Part shown: in pieces, positions 54,501-62,805 of the stretch
Numbering within the stretch: the stretch's first letter is position 1
Layout of the letters: each line of letters begins with the position of its first letter
Assembly: GCA_015296085.1 (NCBI GenBank)
Contig: DVDT01000020.1
Location: 62,001 to 126,000, forward strand
Length of the DNA: 64,000 nucleotides
Direction of reading: 5' to 3'
DNA from: Trichormus sp. M33_DOE_039
GTDB taxonomy: Bacteria > Cyanobacteriota > Cyanobacteriia > Cyanobacteriales > Nostocaceae
The notes under the pieces: generated by a model
The model's input: only the letters and a program-made list of their open reading frames with translations
Databases searched by the model: none
What the model was told of the DNA's origin: nothing
Program-made: the position numbers and the translations under genes

Positions 54501-55023
54501 GACGTTGATATTCTTGATTATCTATAATTTGATTGCAAAAATAGCGAATTAATGCAAAAAAATCATCTTTAAAATCTATGCTTAAAATACTATCTATTTC
54601 ATCAAGAAAGATGATAATTCTTCCTGGAAACTCCTTTAATATTACATCATCGATTAATTTAATTAATTGTTGATTCGGGGATAAAAATTCATGTTGTCGC
54701 CGCCATGTGCCAAAATCTACTTTTTTTGATAAACTAAACCCTCGCAACAACTCCGAGATAAATCCGTTATACCATTCTGAAGGAGTGACATGATTGCCAA
54801 TACTTGTCAAATCAACGGCAGCACATTTCACTCCTTGCTCTTTAAGCTGTTTCGTAATCTGTACTCGTAAGCTAGATTTACCCATCTGACGAGAATTGAA
54901 AACATAACATAAGTTACCGTTGAGCAATCCTTCATAAAGTTCTGTATCAGCTTGCCGTACTACGTAAGTTGGGTCTTGATATCTTAGACTTCCTCCTAGT
55001 TTGTAATAGTTAAAGTGTGTCAT
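51508..55023 (-). CDS. AAA-like ATPase fused to two WD40 propellers
   Basis: The protein has 1171 residues. Residues 1-330 are an AAA-like domain (PF14516 type) with Walker A [10 protein letters not shown] and Walker B [12 protein letters not shown], then a TLRGKNL-type helical segment and a coiled coil to about residue 460. A single membrane segment ([20 protein letters not shown]) follows near 470. After about residue 560 come 14 WD40 repeats, each close to [20 protein letters not shown], enough for two seven-bladed propellers outside or on the far side of the membrane. Such STAND-like proteins act as signalling or conflict sensors in multicellular cyanobacteria. The ligand is unknown. DNA repeats from the WD units are expected to vary between strains. 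Confidence 0.9.
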   Translation of the reverse strand: [1171 protein letters not shown]

Positions 55024-55183
55024 AGTTTTTTGCCACGAATGTTAATCATTAATACTATTTATTTGTGAAACTGCACAAAACTATACCTTTTTTGAACGCT
55101 AAGGTACACGGAGATTTGTGAAGTTCCATATCTGCCAAAATAATTAGGTGCATCTTCATATTCAATTGGGATAAGAGATATTT

Positions 55184-56929
55184 TTAACGGTTGGTAGAAC
55201 CTGAAATAATCAATAAATTGATTGACTGTGCTGCAAACTTATGATTGATTGCACCGTTACTGATAGATAGATCCGCTTGTTTAACGATTGACTTGAGATT
55301 GGCAGGACTATAACGGTAATATTGAGCGTTTTTTCCGGCTGGAAAACCACCAAGATTGATTGTAGATGAGAGTGCAGTATTAGATTTATTAATAATCATG
55401 AGAGTGAGGACACCATCTTGACTACGTTGGGCTGCATAGATGGCAAGTTGTCCCTGATTGGTACTACTGGCAGAAATACTGGTATCACCAAATTTACCAC
55501 CTCCGCCATCATAGTTGCGGTACATCCGAAAGGCAAATGCTATCGGTAAATCGGCAGTTAATTCTGGTTGTATCTTGTTTCCATTCTTGTCGTAAGCTGC
55601 TGCACCCCAGAAAGTTGCTAATCCTACATTCTCACACCCGAAAATTCCCAATACATCGGCTTGGGCTAAAGCTCCATTCATTGTATCAATTGCACCCCAG
55701 TTATATTCAGTAATTCCTAACTTTAAGCCCGGGTAATATTGATTTACCCAATTACGCATTCGCGGGAGCAGTTGCACAGCGGTGTTGCCATTTTCAGTAT
55801 CTTTGATCCAGCTTTCATCAACATAACTACTATCCCAAAGGGAACGGGTACTGCGGAGGCGGAGTGCTTGAGTTGTACTATTGCCAATTGGTGAAAGTGA
55901 GACACCTGTTGCCTGGGGATAGTAATGAAGGTCAAAATAATCGATAGTACGCTGGCCTGTTTTTTGCTCATGGGTATGGAGTTGCTTCAGATACCAAGCA
56001 ACGAAGGGCATACCATTATGGTTGTTGCGGTCAGCTTCAGCAGTTGCATCAGGATATTTACCATAAGATGAGTAAAAGTAACGTGTCCAGCCATCCTGTA
56101 CTGGCCCTAAAATTTTGGCATTTGGGTCAGATTGGCGAATAGCAGCTGCATAATCAATGTTGCGTTTGAGTAGTTCTTGGTAACTTAAATAGCCAGGGAA
56201 AACATCCCGGTGGGTTTCTCGCCAAATACCGGGTTCATTATCTAGTCCATAGAAACGGACACCACCATCTGAGGAATTACCAAACTTGCTGACTAGATGG
56301 GTTACCCAACGGCGGACAAAATCTGGTTGAATCGCAATGCTGGTATCGGTGGGATTATTGCCAGTTATTGGTGAACCATCAAGACGAATACCATTACCAC
56401 AATCAGAATCATACAGGTCTGTTGATTGTTGTGCGCCATAGATACTGACTTTAAAGCCACAGTTATAGGGGTGTTCGAGGGGATTTGCACCAGTTTTAGC
56501 TTTGGCTACCCAGCCGATGAGGGGAACAGTGATTAATGATTGAATTCCAGCTTTTTGGTTGCGTTGCACAAAGCGATCGCTTGTAGAATTATGAGGAAGT
56601 TGTGAGCGATCTGGTGGGATATTTTCATAATAGTAGTCGTTGCCAGTATTATAAAAATCATTCTCCCAGTTGTAGCGAGTTGTAGTGTTACCGCCCCAAC
56701 GAACAACTGATGGCTTGATTGCCTGATTGAGTGAAGCAAATTGGCGATCATCCATACCATAGGTGTTAATACCATAGATGAATGGGCTAATACTGTGCCT
56801 AGCCGCACGAGGATTGATACTAAGTCGCAAGACACCTGCTGCTAGTGCTGGGTGAGAACTACTAATACACAGCAGGAAGCACAAAATAAACATCTGGCGA
56901 ATGTGCTGGATGTGGATTTTTGTGAACAT
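55184..56929 (-). CDS. Secreted glycoside hydrolase family 44 (endoglucanase/xyloglucanase type)
   Basis: The 581-residue enzyme belongs to GH44. A signal peptide (MFILCFLLCISSSHPALA) follows the start at 56929, chosen because AGGAG lies 8 bases upstream; a longer frame to 56998 overlaps the neighbouring gene and is rejected. The barrel begins with ISPFIYGINTYG and SVVRWGGNTTTRYNWEND; the acid/base Glu is in YGLDNEPGIWRETH and the nucleophile Glu in LGITEYNWGA, so both catalytic residues are present. The C-terminal beta-sandwich is also visible. It would cut beta-1,4-glucans or xyloglucan outside the cell. It is unusual for a photosynthetic filament and is a likely accessory or acquired gene. 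Confidence 0.92.
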   Translation of the reverse strand: MFTKIHIQHIRQMFILCFLLCISSSHPALAAGVLRLSINPRAARHSISPFIYGINTYGMDDRQFASLNQAIKPSVVRWGGNTTTRYNWENDFYNTGNDYYYENIPPDRSQLPHNSTSDRFVQRNQKAGIQSLITVPLIGWVAKAKTGANPLEHPYNCGFKVSIYGAQQSTDLYDSDCGNGIRLDGSPITGNNPTDTSIAIQPDFVRRWVTHLVSKFGNSSDGGVRFYGLDNEPGIWRETHRDVFPGYLSYQELLKRNIDYAAAIRQSDPNAKILGPVQDGWTRYFYSSYGKYPDATAEADRNNHNGMPFVAWYLKQLHTHEQKTGQRTIDYFDLHYYPQATGVSLSPIGNSTTQALRLRSTRSLWDSSYVDESWIKDTENGNTAVQLLPRMRNWVNQYYPGLKLGITEYNWGAIDTMNGALAQADVLGIFGCENVGLATFWGAAAYDKNGNKIQPELTADLPIAFAFRMYRNYDGGGGKFGDTSISASSTNQGQLAIYAAQRSQDGVLTLMIINKSNTALSSTINLGGFPAGKNAQYYRYSPANLKSIVKQADLSISNGAINHKFAAQSINLLIISGSTNR

Positions 56930-56996
56930 GACAACTCCTAATGCGTATCTTGGTGAAAAAACAAAAAGATTGAAATCCAAGAACCAATTAAGACAC

Positions 56997-57249
56997 ATGA
57001 TTCAGAGTAAATCTAGACTTACCTGAAGAAATATTATCAGCCCGTCGTCTTTCCCCAGATGAATTTGTGCGTGATATGCGGCTAGCTGCTGCTATTTACT
57101 GGTATCAAAAGGGAGAAATTTATCAAGAAAAAGCTGCTCACATTGCAGGGTTAAACAGCCGTGATTTTCTTGTAGCCCTTGTCCGTGAACAAGTAGATGT
57201 ATTTGCTGTCAACTTTGATAACTTAGAACAAGAGTTAAATCGTGGCTGA
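56997..57249 (+). pseudogene. UPF0175 antitoxin-like gene, frameshifted near its start
   Basis: The uninterrupted part (57001-57249) reads VNLDLPEEILSARRLSPDE then RLAAAIYWYQKGEI and KAAHIAGLNSRDFLVALV, a good UPF0175 helix-turn-helix-type antitoxin. No in-frame start lies upstream: a stop (TGA, 56998-57000) directly precedes it. An ATG at 56997 is in another frame; dropping one A near 57008 would join it and give MIQVNLDLPEE, the family's expected N-terminus. So there is either a one-base frameshift or a sequencing error. A GTG at 57067 could start a 60-residue remnant. The overlapping downstream gene is a decayed toxin remnant, which supports real decay. Confidence 0.72.
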
Positions 57250-57316
57250 ATGTCCTGCAATTAACCTGATGAATTTACGAGTTATTTTGTTATTTAGAAC
57301 GTTAATTCATATTTGA
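57242..57316 (+). pseudogene. Remnant of a DUF3368 toxin-like gene
   Basis: A GTG overlaps the antitoxin stop by 8 bases and reads VAECPAINLMNLRVILLF before stopping after 24 codons. DUF3368 PIN-type toxins start with (M)xECPAINTSPLI, so only the first eight or so residues survive. The rest was lost, and a 285-bp inverted-repeat element begins 26 bases later. Confidence 0.6.
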
Positions 57317-57342
57317 ATTGAATTATGCAATTTAATGATCTG

Positions 57343-57627
57343 GCTGTCTATACATAAAATGTCAGGAGTTTAGTAAAGTACTCAGTCAGCGATGTCAAGT
57401 AAGCTGAACCCCTTTTGTGTTAACCAGTTCATCTTAATTGTAAATTTATGTAATATTTAAATTTAACTGTATTCAGCTACTTATTTGATTGGGTTTTAGT
57501 GGTTGCAGTTAACATCTGTCTGGTATTTACCTGACTTTTTATGACATTTTATGCTTTTTTATATAAAACAGACTTTATTAGATGATAAATTATCAGTTAA
57601 ATTACTGATTTTTTATGTATAGACAGC
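57343..57627. mobile_element. 285-bp element with perfect 17-bp inverted ends
   Basis: GCTGTCTATACATAAAA (57343-57359) is perfectly mirrored at 57611-57627. The interior is AT-rich without an ORF. It has the structure of a non-autonomous transposon remnant. No other copy is in the window and no clear target duplication is seen. It fills most of the gap between the broken toxin-antitoxin pair and the CBM42-like gene. Confidence 0.8.
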
Positions 57628-57719
57628 AATTAAATCAAGGCACATAATCTTAGTTAATTGAAATTAGATGACCTCACTCAAACACCTATTAGTCCATTAC
57701 AAAAGACAGGATTACAACT

Positions 57720-58253
57720 ATGAAATTCTCTAAATTACTCCAAAAAGTTAGTGTTGCAGCAACAGTAGCAACTTGTCTGATCGCCAGTAACTTACCAATG
57801 TCACAGGTATCAGCACAGGGAAGACGTGGGACTTTCTCCTTTAGTTCTTATAATTTTCGAGATCGCTATATTCGTCATCGGGATTACTTAGGATATATTG
57901 AACCTCCTAATGATGAATTAGCAAGAAAAGATGCTACTTTTCGTCTTCGAGATGGATTAGCAGATTCGGGTTGTACATCATTTGAATCAATTAATTTTCC
58001 TGGGCATTTTTTAAGACATCAGAATTTCAGGCTGAAATTAGCTATAAATGATGGTAGTCAACTATTTCAAGAAGATGCTACCTTCTGTCAAAGGTCGGGA
58101 GTTGCAGGTCAAGGAGTATCTTTTGAATCCTATAATTTCCGTTCTCACTATATCAGGCATAAAAATTTTGAACTTTGGATTGACCCTTCTGATGGTAGTG
58201 ACCTTTTCAGAAATGATGCCACTTTTATCCCTCAGAACCCTCTTTATAAGTAA
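57720..58253 (+). CDS. Secreted AbfB/CBM42-like carbohydrate-binding protein
   Basis: The 177-residue protein has a signal peptide (SVAATVATCLIASNLPM, cleavage after SAQ) and one complete beta-trefoil of the AbfB type, the arabinofuranose-binding module of alpha-L-arabinofuranosidase B. Three repeats of about 47 residues are plain: SFSSYNFRDRYIRH..DATF (39-74), SFESINFPGHFLRH..DATF (87-122) and SFESYNFRSHYIRH..DATF (134-169). No catalytic domain is attached, so it should only bind. An AGGA lies 8 bases before the ATG. With the GH44 enzyme 800 bases away it suggests contact with plant or algal wall polysaccharide. Confidence 0.88.
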   Translation: MKFSKLLQKVSVAATVATCLIASNLPMSQVSAQGRRGTFSFSSYNFRDRYIRHRDYLGYIEPPNDELARKDATFRLRDGLADSGCTSFESINFPGHFLRHQNFRLKLAINDGSQLFQEDATFCQRSGVAGQGVSFESYNFRSHYIRHKNFELWIDPSDGSDLFRNDATFIPQNPLYK

Positions 58254-58390
58254 CCACGCAAAATTAATTACAGTCATTGCGAGCGTACCACTCCGTGAAC
58301 GCTTCTCTGCGAGACGCTAGCTGTTTTGATGGGAATAAAAAACATATCTTTCTTTTGTTCAGTCTGGTTTTAAAAATGAGAGGTAATTTT

Positions 58391-58804
58391 ATGATGACTG
58401 TAATGCAGCGATCGCTTTTAACTCTATCATCTGCGATCGCTTTATCCTTCGTCGTTTCCTCTCCCTCCCCTGCCGGTCAGGTTTCTGGATGGTGGGGCGG
58501 TTATTGGGATTGTAATATCGACGGACGACCAGCCCGCATGAGATGGGATGTGGTTGATGATAGTCGAACGACCTGTAACGGTGATACTTGCAGTACCAGT
58601 TCTGCCGTGCGTTGGAAGGGCAGCTTTTCTGACAATGGTTCGCGCTGGGTGGCGTTAACAGAACCACGTCAAGGGAATCGCGGTGGATTGTACTTCCGTC
58701 ATGCTGATGGCAATCAATGGTATTTACCCAAGCCCACAAACAATAGAACCACTGGTTGGACTACGTGGAACGGTCAACGCTATACGCTTTCATGCTGGAA
58801 ATAG
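58391..58804 (+). CDS. Small secreted DUF6006-like protein
   Basis: The 137-residue protein has a signal peptide (SLLTLSSAIALSFVVSSPSP). The mature part reads VSGWWGGYWDCNIDGRPARM, then DVVDDSRTTCNGDTCSTSS and ends YTLSCWK; it matches small cyanobacterial proteins I remember as DUF6006. Four cysteines suggest two disulfides. The start at 58391 is chosen because GAGAGG lies 7-8 bases upstream; the frame also extends back to 58277 through a repeat with no such signal. The function is unknown. It is a single gene with an inverted repeat after it. Confidence 0.82.
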   Translation: MMTVMQRSLLTLSSAIALSFVVSSPSPAGQVSGWWGGYWDCNIDGRPARMRWDVVDDSRTTCNGDTCSTSSAVRWKGSFSDNGSRWVALTEPRQGNRGGLYFRHADGNQWYLPKPTNNRTTGWTTWNGQRYTLSCWK

Positions 58805-58817
58805 TGTTCAGTAGATT

Positions 58818-58881
58818 TAGGGTGCGTCAGTGGGAGAAAACCTAACTATCCCAAGAATTGATTCATAACTGACGCACCCTA
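58818..58881. repeat. 64-bp inverted repeat with TAGGGTGCGTCAGT ends
   Basis: TAGGGTGCGTCAGT (58818-58831) and ACTGACGCACCCTA (58868-58881) are perfect 14-bp inverted copies between the DUF6006-like gene and the convergent vMAP gene. It may be a shared terminator or a tiny mobile element; relatives are common in Nostoc-type genomes as I recall. Confidence 0.8.
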
Positions 58882-58950
58882 CTAACTAACTGTTGATATT
58901 TTTATAGTGATCGCCTGTTAGTACAGACTAGTTAGAAATAGCCTGGAAAC

Positions 58951-60297
58951 TTACAATCCTAATAAGTGTTCCTGAAAATATTGTCGATATAATCGACAAC
59001 GTGGTTCTAATTTATTGCCTACTCTCTTAACCAATCCCATACTGTATAACTGATATGCTGGAATAGTTGCTACAGCAACTGGTTCTGTTGCCGTAACTAC
59101 TTGCTTAAATGCCTTCGCTAGAGGAAGATTGATTTGCAAATAATGCAAAAGTTGCCGTAAATGTTCTTCATAAATTCCAGCATTTGTGGGAGCAGTTTGT
59201 AAAAAATTTTCTAGTGTTTGCCCAAGTGCTAGGTGATAAAGTGCTAATCTAATTAGATATGGATGTCCACCAATTAGAGACATTAATTGCTGCACCTGGT
59301 TTTGATTGTAATCAAGTCTATGAAGCTGGACTAAATTCTGAATTTGTTCTGTGGTAAACTCTATTAATTCAAATACTAAACCAATATTACAAAAGGGCGA
59401 TCGATTTATATCTAATGAGCCATAATCTTCAGTAGAATGTACCACAATTAATCGTAAATTCTCCCAAATTTCTGAAATGTTGGCTTCTTCATGCCAAGTA
59501 CGTAACATAGCAAAAAATCCTTGAGAACTTTCAGGATATTGAAAAATTATATCTACGTTATCTAATGCTAAAACTAAATTATTATCGATTTGGGATAAAA
59601 TATTATCTTCAAAATATGCGGTGCAATTAACAATGCTACCTCTATACTCATCCCAAGTTTTATTTAACAAATTAGGTAATTTTAATCTGCGACTAACGTA
59701 AAAACAAAACCATTGTAAAAATTTATCTAAATTCCTAAAAAACGTTGTTTCTGCTTGCAATAAATTTATACGTACTGTGTGGTATCCTTGCTGTTTTGAG
59801 TGAGCGATAATTCTATCCAGCAAGGATGTTTTTCCCATTTTTTCAGGGGCTTTAATCCGAATCAAAGAACCAGGTTGGAGAATTGTTTCATAACAATGTT
59901 TTTCTAGTGGTACGCGCTGAATGTAAAATGGGGAGTTTAGTGGCACTGAACCTTCTGGACATCCCGGCACAAATTTATTTTCAACAGTAATAGAACTATC
60001 TAGATTTACTTCTGTTGGTAGAATATTTTGATACCTATTGTATAAACGTTCAACTGCTGCACGAAAGTTCGTCTTGCTTACCTCTTCCCCTAATACGTCT
60101 GCAAGTAATTTCCACAGACTAAAACCTATAATTTGCCGAAGATAAGCCTCTGTATAAGTTGCATTGCTGGCAATTTCATCATAACTAAGTCCTTCCCATG
60201 ATCCTTGCAGGACAATTATTTCTACGTCTTTCAGGTGTCTGTTTGCTTTATTAAAGACAGCTGTGTCTAAAATTTTTAATACTTCTTCAAAATTCAT
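58951..60297 (-). CDS. vMAP-type HTH plus AAA-like ATPase protein
   Basis: The 448-residue protein has residues 1-90 matching the N-terminal HTH domain of vWA-MoxR-associated proteins (ILDTAVFNKANRHLKDVEII; WEGLSYDEIASNATYTEAYL). Residues 120-400 are an AAA-like domain of the same type as the WD40 protein at 51508-55023, with Walker A IKAPEKMGKTSL. The Walker B is weakened, LVLALDNVDII, with Asn in place of the usual Glu. The C-terminus (MGLVKRVGNKLEPRCRLYRQ) is winged-helix-like. No effector domain is attached. It is likely a sensor or switch in a conflict-type signalling system whose partners are elsewhere. Confidence 0.85.
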   Translation of the reverse strand: MNFEEVLKILDTAVFNKANRHLKDVEIIVLQGSWEGLSYDEIASNATYTEAYLRQIIGFSLWKLLADVLGEEVSKTNFRAAVERLYNRYQNILPTEVNLDSSITVENKFVPGCPEGSVPLNSPFYIQRVPLEKHCYETILQPGSLIRIKAPEKMGKTSLLDRIIAHSKQQGYHTVRINLLQAETTFFRNLDKFLQWFCFYVSRRLKLPNLLNKTWDEYRGSIVNCTAYFEDNILSQIDNNLVLALDNVDIIFQYPESSQGFFAMLRTWHEEANISEIWENLRLIVVHSTEDYGSLDINRSPFCNIGLVFELIEFTTEQIQNLVQLHRLDYNQNQVQQLMSLIGGHPYLIRLALYHLALGQTLENFLQTAPTNAGIYEEHLRQLLHYLQINLPLAKAFKQVVTATEPVAVATIPAYQLYSMGLVKRVGNKLEPRCRLYRQYFQEHLLGL

Positions 60298-60407
60298 TAT
60301 TTATGCTGATTTTTGGGCTGTGACGATTTTTTTGTGGGATAGAATAAATCGCTACTGATAGGTGTTCTTTCAGCTTACCTTCAAATAGCACCAATTTATA
60401 CATACAG

Positions 60408-60480
60408 GGTTGGGTTATGCTGTGCTTAACCCAACACAGATATCGAAAGCCTAACCTATATCTCGGTGTTGGGTTTCCTT
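60408..60480. repeat. Palindromic repeat with GGGTTGGGTTA units
   Basis: GGGTTGGGTTATGCTGTGCT with TAACCCAAC and a further GTTGGGTTTCC-type unit lie between the vMAP gene and the uvrB stop. It is a REP-like intergenic palindrome and may serve as the uvrB transcription end. Confidence 0.7.
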
Positions 60481-60492
60481 ACTACTGATCTA

Positions 60493-62490
60493 CTAGCGTC
60501 CCAGCATTTTATCGCGTAGTTGTTTGATGCGATCGCGCAGTTTTGCTGCCTCTTCAAACTCTAGTTTTTTCGCTGCTTCTTTCATCTGGGTTTCTAGTTG
60601 AGTGATCAATTCGGGAATCTGCTCTAATGGCAATTCTCCTAATTGTTCTTCGACAATTTGTAAATCTGTAGCATTCAATCTTCTAGAAATATCTAAGAAA
60701 GACAAAATTGCATTACCTGATTTTTTTACAATCGGTTGCGGTGTAATTCCGTGCATTCGGTTATATGCCATTTGAATTCCCCGCCTTCTGTCAGTTTCTT
60801 CAATGGCTTTGATCATACTATCTGTTAAATTATCAGCATACAAAATTGCTTGTCCTCGAATGTGACGCGCGGCTCTACCTATAGTTTGAATTAAAGAACG
60901 TTCGGCGCGTAAAAATCCTTCTTTATCAGCATCCATAATTGCTACTAAAGAAACTTCTGGTAAGTCTAAACCTTCCCGCAGTAAGTTTACACCCACTAAA
61001 ACATCAAAGTTTCCCTCGCGCAATTCTTGTAAAATCTCAATGCGCTCAATGGAATTAATTTCTGAATGTAGATAACGTACTTTAATACTATGTTCTTGCA
61101 GATATTCAGTTAAATCCTCTGCCATGCGTTTTGTTAAAGTGGTAATCAATACCCGTTCTTGACGGTCAATTCTGTCTTGAATTTCTGCTAACAAATCATC
61201 AATTTGTCCTTCGGTGGGACGGACAAAAATTTCTGGATCAATCACCCCAGTTGGTCGAATTACTTGCTCAACTATTCTATCTTCAGAAATTTCTAATTCC
61301 CAAATTCCTGGCGTAGCAGAAACGAAAATACATTGATTCACCTTTGTCCAAAATTCTTCAGCTTTTAAAGGACGATTATCAGCTGCACTCGGTAATCTAA
61401 ATCCATGTTCAATTAATACTTTTTTTCTGGCTTGGTCGCCGTTATACATACCGCGAATTTGTGGCACAGTAACGTGAGATTCATCAATTACTAATAGCCA
61501 ATCTTTAGGAAAATAATCAATTAAACATTCTGGCGGTTCTCCAGCTTGTCTTCCTGCTAAGTGGCGGGAATAATTCTCTACGCCGTTACAATAACCAACT
61601 TCCCGCAACATTTCTAAGTCATAGCGTGTACGTTGGTCTATGCGTTGCGCTTCTACTAATTTACCATCTGCTTCTAGTTCGGCTTTGCGTTGTTTTAATT
61701 CGGCGGCGATATCTTCACAGGCGATTTCTAAGCGTTCCTCTGGAGTGACAAAGTGACGGGCTGGATAGATATTGACAGCTGATAAACTGTGCAGAATTTC
61801 CCCTGTCACTGGGTCTATGTAGCGAATTGCGTCAATTTCATCGCCAAAGAATTCTACACGAATAATTCTATCTTCGTAGGCGGGGCCGATTTCCAAAACA
61901 TCCCCCCGGACACGGAAACGTCCCCGTCCCATTTCCAGGTCGTTGCGACTATATTGTACTGAAGTTAAATCCCGTAAAATCTCACGTTGATTTACTTCCA
62001 TACCTACTTTTAAGGGGATAGCGGCTTTGAGATATTCCGAGGGGATACCCAAACCATAAATACAGCTAATTGATGCTACAACAATCACGTCGCGCCGTTC
62101 AAATAGCGATCGCGTGGCTGAGTGACGCAGCATATCTATTTCATCATTAATCGCCGCCGTCTTTTCAATATATGTATCGGTAACGGGAATATAGGCTTCT
62201 GGCTGATAGTAGTCGTAGTAGCTGACGAAATACTCCACAGCGTTTTTCGGGAAGAACTCCCGCAACTCATTACAAAGTTGTGCAGCTAAGGTTTTATTGT
62301 GCGCCAAAACTAAAGTCGGCTTACCCACTTTCTCAATGACTGCTGCTATAGAAAATGTTTTCCCTGTTCCCGTTGCACCTAATAAGGTTTGGTAACGGTT
62401 ATTCGCTTCAATGCTAGCAACTAACTGTGCGATCGCTTGCGGTTGGTCGCCAGTCGGACTAAAGGGAGCTTGCAGACCAAATTCTGTCAT
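60493..62490 (-). CDS. uvrB: Excinuclease ABC subunit B
   Basis: UvrB is the damage-verifying helicase-like subunit of nucleotide excision repair, acting with UvrA and UvrC, which are not in the window. The 665 residues are complete: [10 protein letters not shown] (Walker A, about residue 38), the beta-hairpin [17 protein letters not shown] (Walker B), motifs [16 protein letters not shown] and QTIGRAARH, and the C-terminal UvrC-binding motif [19 protein letters not shown]. Length is normal and nothing is missing. It is transcribed alone; the repeat after its stop is the only nearby structure. Confidence 0.98.
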   Translation of the reverse strand: MTEFGLQAPFSPTGDQPQAIAQLVASIEANNRYQTLLGATGTGKTFSIAAVIEKVGKPTLVLAHNKTLAAQLCNELREFFPKNAVEYFVSYYDYYQPEAYIPVTDTYIEKTAAINDEIDMLRHSATRSLFERRDVIVVASISCIYGLGIPSEYLKAAIPLKVGMEVNQREILRDLTSVQYSRNDLEMGRGRFRVRGDVLEIGPAYEDRIIRVEFFGDEIDAIRYIDPVTGEILHSLSAVNIYPARHFVTPEERLEIACEDIAAELKQRKAELEADGKLVEAQRIDQRTRYDLEMLREVGYCNGVENYSRHLAGRQAGEPPECLIDYFPKDWLLVIDESHVTVPQIRGMYNGDQARKKVLIEHGFRLPSAADNRPLKAEEFWTKVNQCIFVSATPGIWELEISEDRIVEQVIRPTGVIDPEIFVRPTEGQIDDLLAEIQDRIDRQERVLITTLTKRMAEDLTEYLQEHSIKVRYLHSEINSIERIEILQELREGNFDVLVGVNLLREGLDLPEVSLVAIMDADKEGFLRAERSLIQTIGRAARHIRGQAILYADNLTDSMIKAIEETDRRRGIQMAYNRMHGITPQPIVKKSGNAILSFLDISRRLNATDLQIVEEQLGELPLEQIPELITQLETQMKEAAKKLEFEEAAKLRDRIKQLRDKMLGR

Positions 62491-62805
62491 ACATTTGTAC
62501 TAAAAAATACCCTATTTCATAGTAGCGTTAGGGATTGAATGTAGGGGTTTAGGAGTGTAGGAGTGCAAGGAAGACAAGATATATTTTTCACTTAATCCCC
62601 AGTCCCTAGTCGCCAGTCCCAATCCCTTTTCTATTCAGCAATCTTATTTTACAAAAATTCGCAGTTTAAATTTACTTATGTATCAGTTTTGAAGATACTT
62701 ATATCTATGCAAGGTTATTTAAGGTTAAACTCTCATATATAGGAAATATTTTAAGCTTTCCTTAAATATTGTAAAGTCAAGTTAACAAACCAGAGGTGTC
62801 TAGTT
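62491..62805. other. Gap between divergent uvrB and the 19-residue-repeat protein
   Basis: It holds heptamer-type repeats (CCCAGTCCCTAGTCGCC, 62597-62630) and AT-rich sequence that must carry both divergent promoters. No ORF or clear operator is seen. Confidence 0.6.
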
